8,232 nucleotides of DNA, taken from positions 1 through 8,232 of the forward strand of contig JAOPZU010000194.1 of the NCBI GenBank assembly GCA_025963955.1, written 5' to 3'. The translations under genes and the position numbers were made by a program. Below are positions 5,781 to 8,232 of this stretch, piece by piece. A model generated the notes under the pieces. The model had not been told where the DNA came from. It saw only the letters and a program-made list of their open reading frames with translations, and did no database searches. Within the stretch, counting starts at the first letter, position 1. Every line of letters begins with the position of its first letter. Source of the DNA: Solirubrobacterales bacterium. GTDB taxonomy: Bacteria > Actinomycetota > Thermoleophilia > Solirubrobacterales > Solirubrobacteraceae.

Positions 5781-7210
5781 GCGCCGGCTTCAACCCCCGC
5801 GCGCTCGTCGGCGGCCTGCTGGCCGCAGTCGCGGTGCTGGTTCTCGCGATCGTCCTGCTCGGCCGCGACGACACCTACACGCTGAAGTTGAAGCTCGCCG
5901 ACGCGGCCGGCCTACGCGACGGCTCCGCGGTGTCCATCGGCGGCGTGCGCGTGGGCAAGGTCGAGCTGACGCTCGGCGGCGACGACGCCGTGCACGTCGC
6001 GCTGAAGATCAAGAACGGCAAGCGGGTTCCGCGCAACGCCCGCGTGAACATCTCGGCCGTCAACTTCCTCGGCCAGAAGCAGGTCGCCTTCAGCGGCGGC
6101 AACCCGGCGGATCCCGCCCCCGACGGCTTCGTGATCCCCGCCTCCCGCGTCACGACCGCGACCGACCTGGACCAGGTGCTCGACACCCTGGACACCGACA
6201 CGCGCACGCGTCTGGCGATCCTCGTCAACGAGGCGGGCGCCGCCGTCGTCGGACGCCGCTGGAACATCTCACGCGACCTACAGGAGCTGCCCACGACCCT
6301 TTCGGACGCGCACCGTCTGCTGAGCGAGGTTCTCACCGACAACCACACGCTCGCCGACCTCGTGCAGTCGAGCGACAGCTTCATCGCCGCCACCACGGCC
6401 AAGCGCCAGGACCTGGTGCAGCTCATCAACACCCTGGGGCAGACGTCGCAGACGGTCGAGACCAAGCGCGGCCAACTGGCCGCCACGCTCGCGAAGGCGC
6501 CCCGGACCCTCGCCACGCTGCAGCGGTTCCTCGGCGAGCTGGAGCGCACCACCGTGCCGCTGCGCCCTGCGGCGCGCGCCATCACGGCCTCCGCACCGGC
6601 CCTCCAGGACACCCTCAGCCGGGTCGAGGGCTTCCGCAAAGCCGCCGACCCGGCCCTGAACCAGGCCGCCGACGTCGCGCCACTGCTCACCAAGCTCGGG
6701 CAGCAGGCGACGCCAGTCGTGCGCGAGACCGTCCCGACCGCTCGCTCGCTCGCCCGCCTCACGCCGAACGCCGTCCCGCTCACGAACGCGCTGAACGGCA
6801 GCGTCGACAACCTCACCGCGACGATCGAGAACTGGTCGCAGGCGATCCAGCTGCGGGACGGCCTGGGCCATATCTTCCGGGGCGAGGCCACGTTCAGCCC
6901 CGACGCGGTCGCCTCCGCCATCGACCGCCTGACGCGGCCGGCGGCGGCGAAGGCCAAGCGCCAGGCGGCGCGCCGGCCCGGGAGCACGACGACCACGCTC
7001 GCCGCCCCGACCCCACCGGCCGCCACGGGCGCCGGCGCGAACAAGGTCACCAAGAGCGTGGACGACACCCTGAAGAAGGCCACCGGCGCGGTCAGCGACC
7101 TGCTCAAGAAGGTCATCCCCGGTCTGCCCCGCGGGGCCTCCGCGCCCCCGGCCCAGGACGCGCCCGAGCGCGACGCGGCCGGCCTCCTCGACTACCTCCT
7201 CGCGCCATGA
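5777..7210 (+). CDS. MCE/MlaD-family substrate-binding protein, second of three
   Basis: A 477-residue protein starting at GTG 5777, overlapping the previous stop as GTGA. GGAGAG at 5765-5770 is a plausible ribosome site six bases upstream. The frame stays open upstream to 5480, but that part overlaps the previous MCE gene and precedes the membrane anchor, so it is rejected. Anchor at 9-28; MCE domain ~33-107 with SAVSIGGVRVGKVELTL (50-66) and NFLGQKQVAFSGG; helical region ~130-385 with several repeated helix-turn segments. Residues ~386-422 are an Arg/Lys/Ala then Thr/Ala/Pro linker of low complexity, followed by an amphipathic Lys-rich helix (424-448), a Pro-rich stretch, and a hydrophobic end, GLLDYLLAP. 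There are no cysteines, unlike the first MCE protein. Tight coupling on both sides shows it is made with its neighbours as one complex. Confidence 0.92.
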   Translation: MSAGFNPRALVGGLLAAVAVLVLAIVLLGRDDTYTLKLKLADAAGLRDGSAVSIGGVRVGKVELTLGGDDAVHVALKIKNGKRVPRNARVNISAVNFLGQKQVAFSGGNPADPAPDGFVIPASRVTTATDLDQVLDTLDTDTRTRLAILVNEAGAAVVGRRWNISRDLQELPTTLSDAHRLLSEVLTDNHTLADLVQSSDSFIAATTAKRQDLVQLINTLGQTSQTVETKRGQLAATLAKAPRTLATLQRFLGELERTTVPLRPAARAITASAPALQDTLSRVEGFRKAADPALNQAADVAPLLTKLGQQATPVVRETVPTARSLARLTPNAVPLTNALNGSVDNLTATIENWSQAIQLRDGLGHIFRGEATFSPDAVASAIDRLTRPAAAKAKRQAARRPGSTTTTLAAPTPPAATGAGANKVTKSVDDTLKKATGAVSDLLKKVIPGLPRGASAPPAQDAPERDAAGLLDYLLAP

Positions 7211-8232
7211 GTGCCCCGCGCCGCCGTCGCCGCCGCGCCCGCACGAACGCGGTCCCCGTCCGCCGCGTCCTGATCCGCGGCGGCCTGGTCACCGGGCTCC
7301 TCGTGCTCTTCACCTACCTGGCGACGAGCCTCTACAGCGGCATCCCCGGCCGCGACTACCGCACGGTCAGCGCCACACTGCCGCAGGTCGGCAACCTCAT
7401 CCAGCACGACCCGGTCCGCCTGGCCGGCGTCCGCATCGGGCAGGTGCAGTCGGTCGAAGCCGGGAGCGACGGCAAGGCCCACCTGAAGCTCCAGTTGAAC
7501 CCGGGCCTCGACGTCCCGGTCGACTCCCGGATCGTCATCCGCGCCAACGGCCTGCTCGGCGCCCGCTTCGTCCAGATCGTCCCCGGGACGAGCACCGACA
7601 CCGTGGCCGAGGGCGGCACCATCCGCCCCGCCGCCACCCAGTCGCTGACCTACGGCGTGCCTGAAGCGCTCGACACCTTCGACAAGCAGACCCGCGGACG
7701 CCTGCAGGACATGGTCACCGGCCTGGGAACCGGCATCGCGGGCCGCGGCGACGACCTCAACCTCTTCTTCCGGCGCGTCTCGGACGAGGTCGTCCACGCG
7801 CAGGAGCTCTTCACGACAGTCAGCGCGACGCGTGCCGTGCCGTACCTGCTGCCGTCGATGAACGCCGCTTTGGAGCCGCTGAACGCCAACCGCACGAACC
7901 TCCTTGCCTCGATGCCCCAGACGACCCGCGCGCTGCAGCCGCTGATCGGCGAGCGCGGCGCGGTCCGGTCCACGCTGGACGTGGCCCCGGGTGCGCTCGA
8001 CGCGGCCGACGGCGGGCTCACGAAGGGCACGGTCCTCCTCGCGAGCGTGCGGCAGGTGGCGGACGCGGCCCGGCGCACGCTGCCCTACGCGCTCGCCGGC
8101 CTGCGACAGACCAGCCGCCTGCTCAACGAGGCGAAGACCCCGCTCGGCCGCACCGAGGACCTGCTCCGCGAGGCCCGACCGACGGTCCCGAAGGTCCTCG
8201 AAGTGACCCGGGCGCTGCGGCCCGTCCTCACC
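7207..8232 (+). CDS. MCE/MlaD-family substrate-binding protein, third of three, cut by the window end
   Basis: The reading frame starts at ATG 7207 (ATGA overlap with the previous stop) and runs with no stop through the last base, giving 342 codons; the C-terminus lies outside the window. The N-terminal tail begins MSAPRRRRRRAR and is strongly basic, which favours a cytoplasmic N-terminus, followed by a membrane anchor at 22-43. The MCE domain (~50-128) is the best conserved of the three: VRLAGVRIGQVQSVE (70-84) and ANGLLGARFVQIVPG (113-127). Then come the shared post-domain stretch ALDTFDKQTRGRLQDMVTGLG (154-174) and long amphipathic helices to the edge. Family members of this type commonly reach 400-550 residues, so perhaps a quarter or more is missing. 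Further mce genes probably follow. Confidence 0.92.
   Translation, partial: MSAPRRRRRRARTNAVPVRRVLIRGGLVTGLLVLFTYLATSLYSGIPGRDYRTVSATLPQVGNLIQHDPVRLAGVRIGQVQSVEAGSDGKAHLKLQLNPGLDVPVDSRIVIRANGLLGARFVQIVPGTSTDTVAEGGTIRPAATQSLTYGVPEALDTFDKQTRGRLQDMVTGLGTGIAGRGDDLNLFFRRVSDEVVHAQELFTTVSATRAVPYLLPSMNAALEPLNANRTNLLASMPQTTRALQPLIGERGAVRSTLDVAPGALDAADGGLTKGTVLLASVRQVADAARRTLPYALAGLRQTSRLLNEAKTPLGRTEDLLREARPTVPKVLEVTRALRPVLT

Noticed and set aside
1..8232. CRISPR arrays, tRNA or rRNA genes, insertion sequences, attachment sites
   Set aside because: No regularly spaced repeats, RNA gene motifs, transposase-like proteins or terminal inverted repeats were seen; the window is continuous, uniformly GC-rich and nearly fully coding.

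Overview
The window is GC-rich bacterial DNA with GTG and TTG starts, TANNNT-type -10 boxes and probably leaderless genes. Two YrbE permease genes are followed by a run of MCE genes, the order typical of actinobacterial mce operons. These features suggest a high-GC actinobacterium, possibly of the Thermoleophilia (Solirubrobacter/Conexibacter-like). That placement is inferred from style and gene content; no marker gene is present.

The layout is two divergent transcription units around a control region at about 2618-2762. On the left, reading leftward, a GAF-LuxR regulator gene (2617 to 1712) is followed by a phosphohistidine swivel-domain (PEP-utilizing enzyme) gene (1666 to 47) that appears to have its own leaderless promoter. 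On the right, reading rightward, are five tightly packed genes: YrbE/MlaE permease A (2763-3620), YrbE/MlaE permease B (3624-4463) and three MCE/MlaD-family proteins (4464-5780, 5777-7210, and 7207 to beyond the window end). Gaps or overlaps of +3, 0, -4 and -4 bases indicate one translationally coupled operon.

The two YrbE proteins should form the membrane core of an Mce-type ABC importer for lipids or other hydrophobic molecules. The MCE proteins should form the membrane-anchored, substrate-binding tube outside the membrane. The ATPase (Mkl/MlaF-like) and any further MCE genes are not in the window and presumably lie downstream or elsewhere. The transported substrate cannot be read from the sequence.

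The most notable non-coding structure is in the divergent control region. A CCCCC-GACC-GGGGG palindrome, with a second CGACCGGGGG copy 22 bp upstream, is centred about 45 bp before the presumed leaderless start of the mce operon, which is an activator-like position. A separate perfect dyad, CAGACAC-N14-GTGTCTG, lies across the core promoter of the LuxR gene. The adjacent LuxR-type protein is the natural candidate to bind one or both, but this is inferred. Apart from these sites, the window is a well-formed example of a known transporter class and not a clearly new system.
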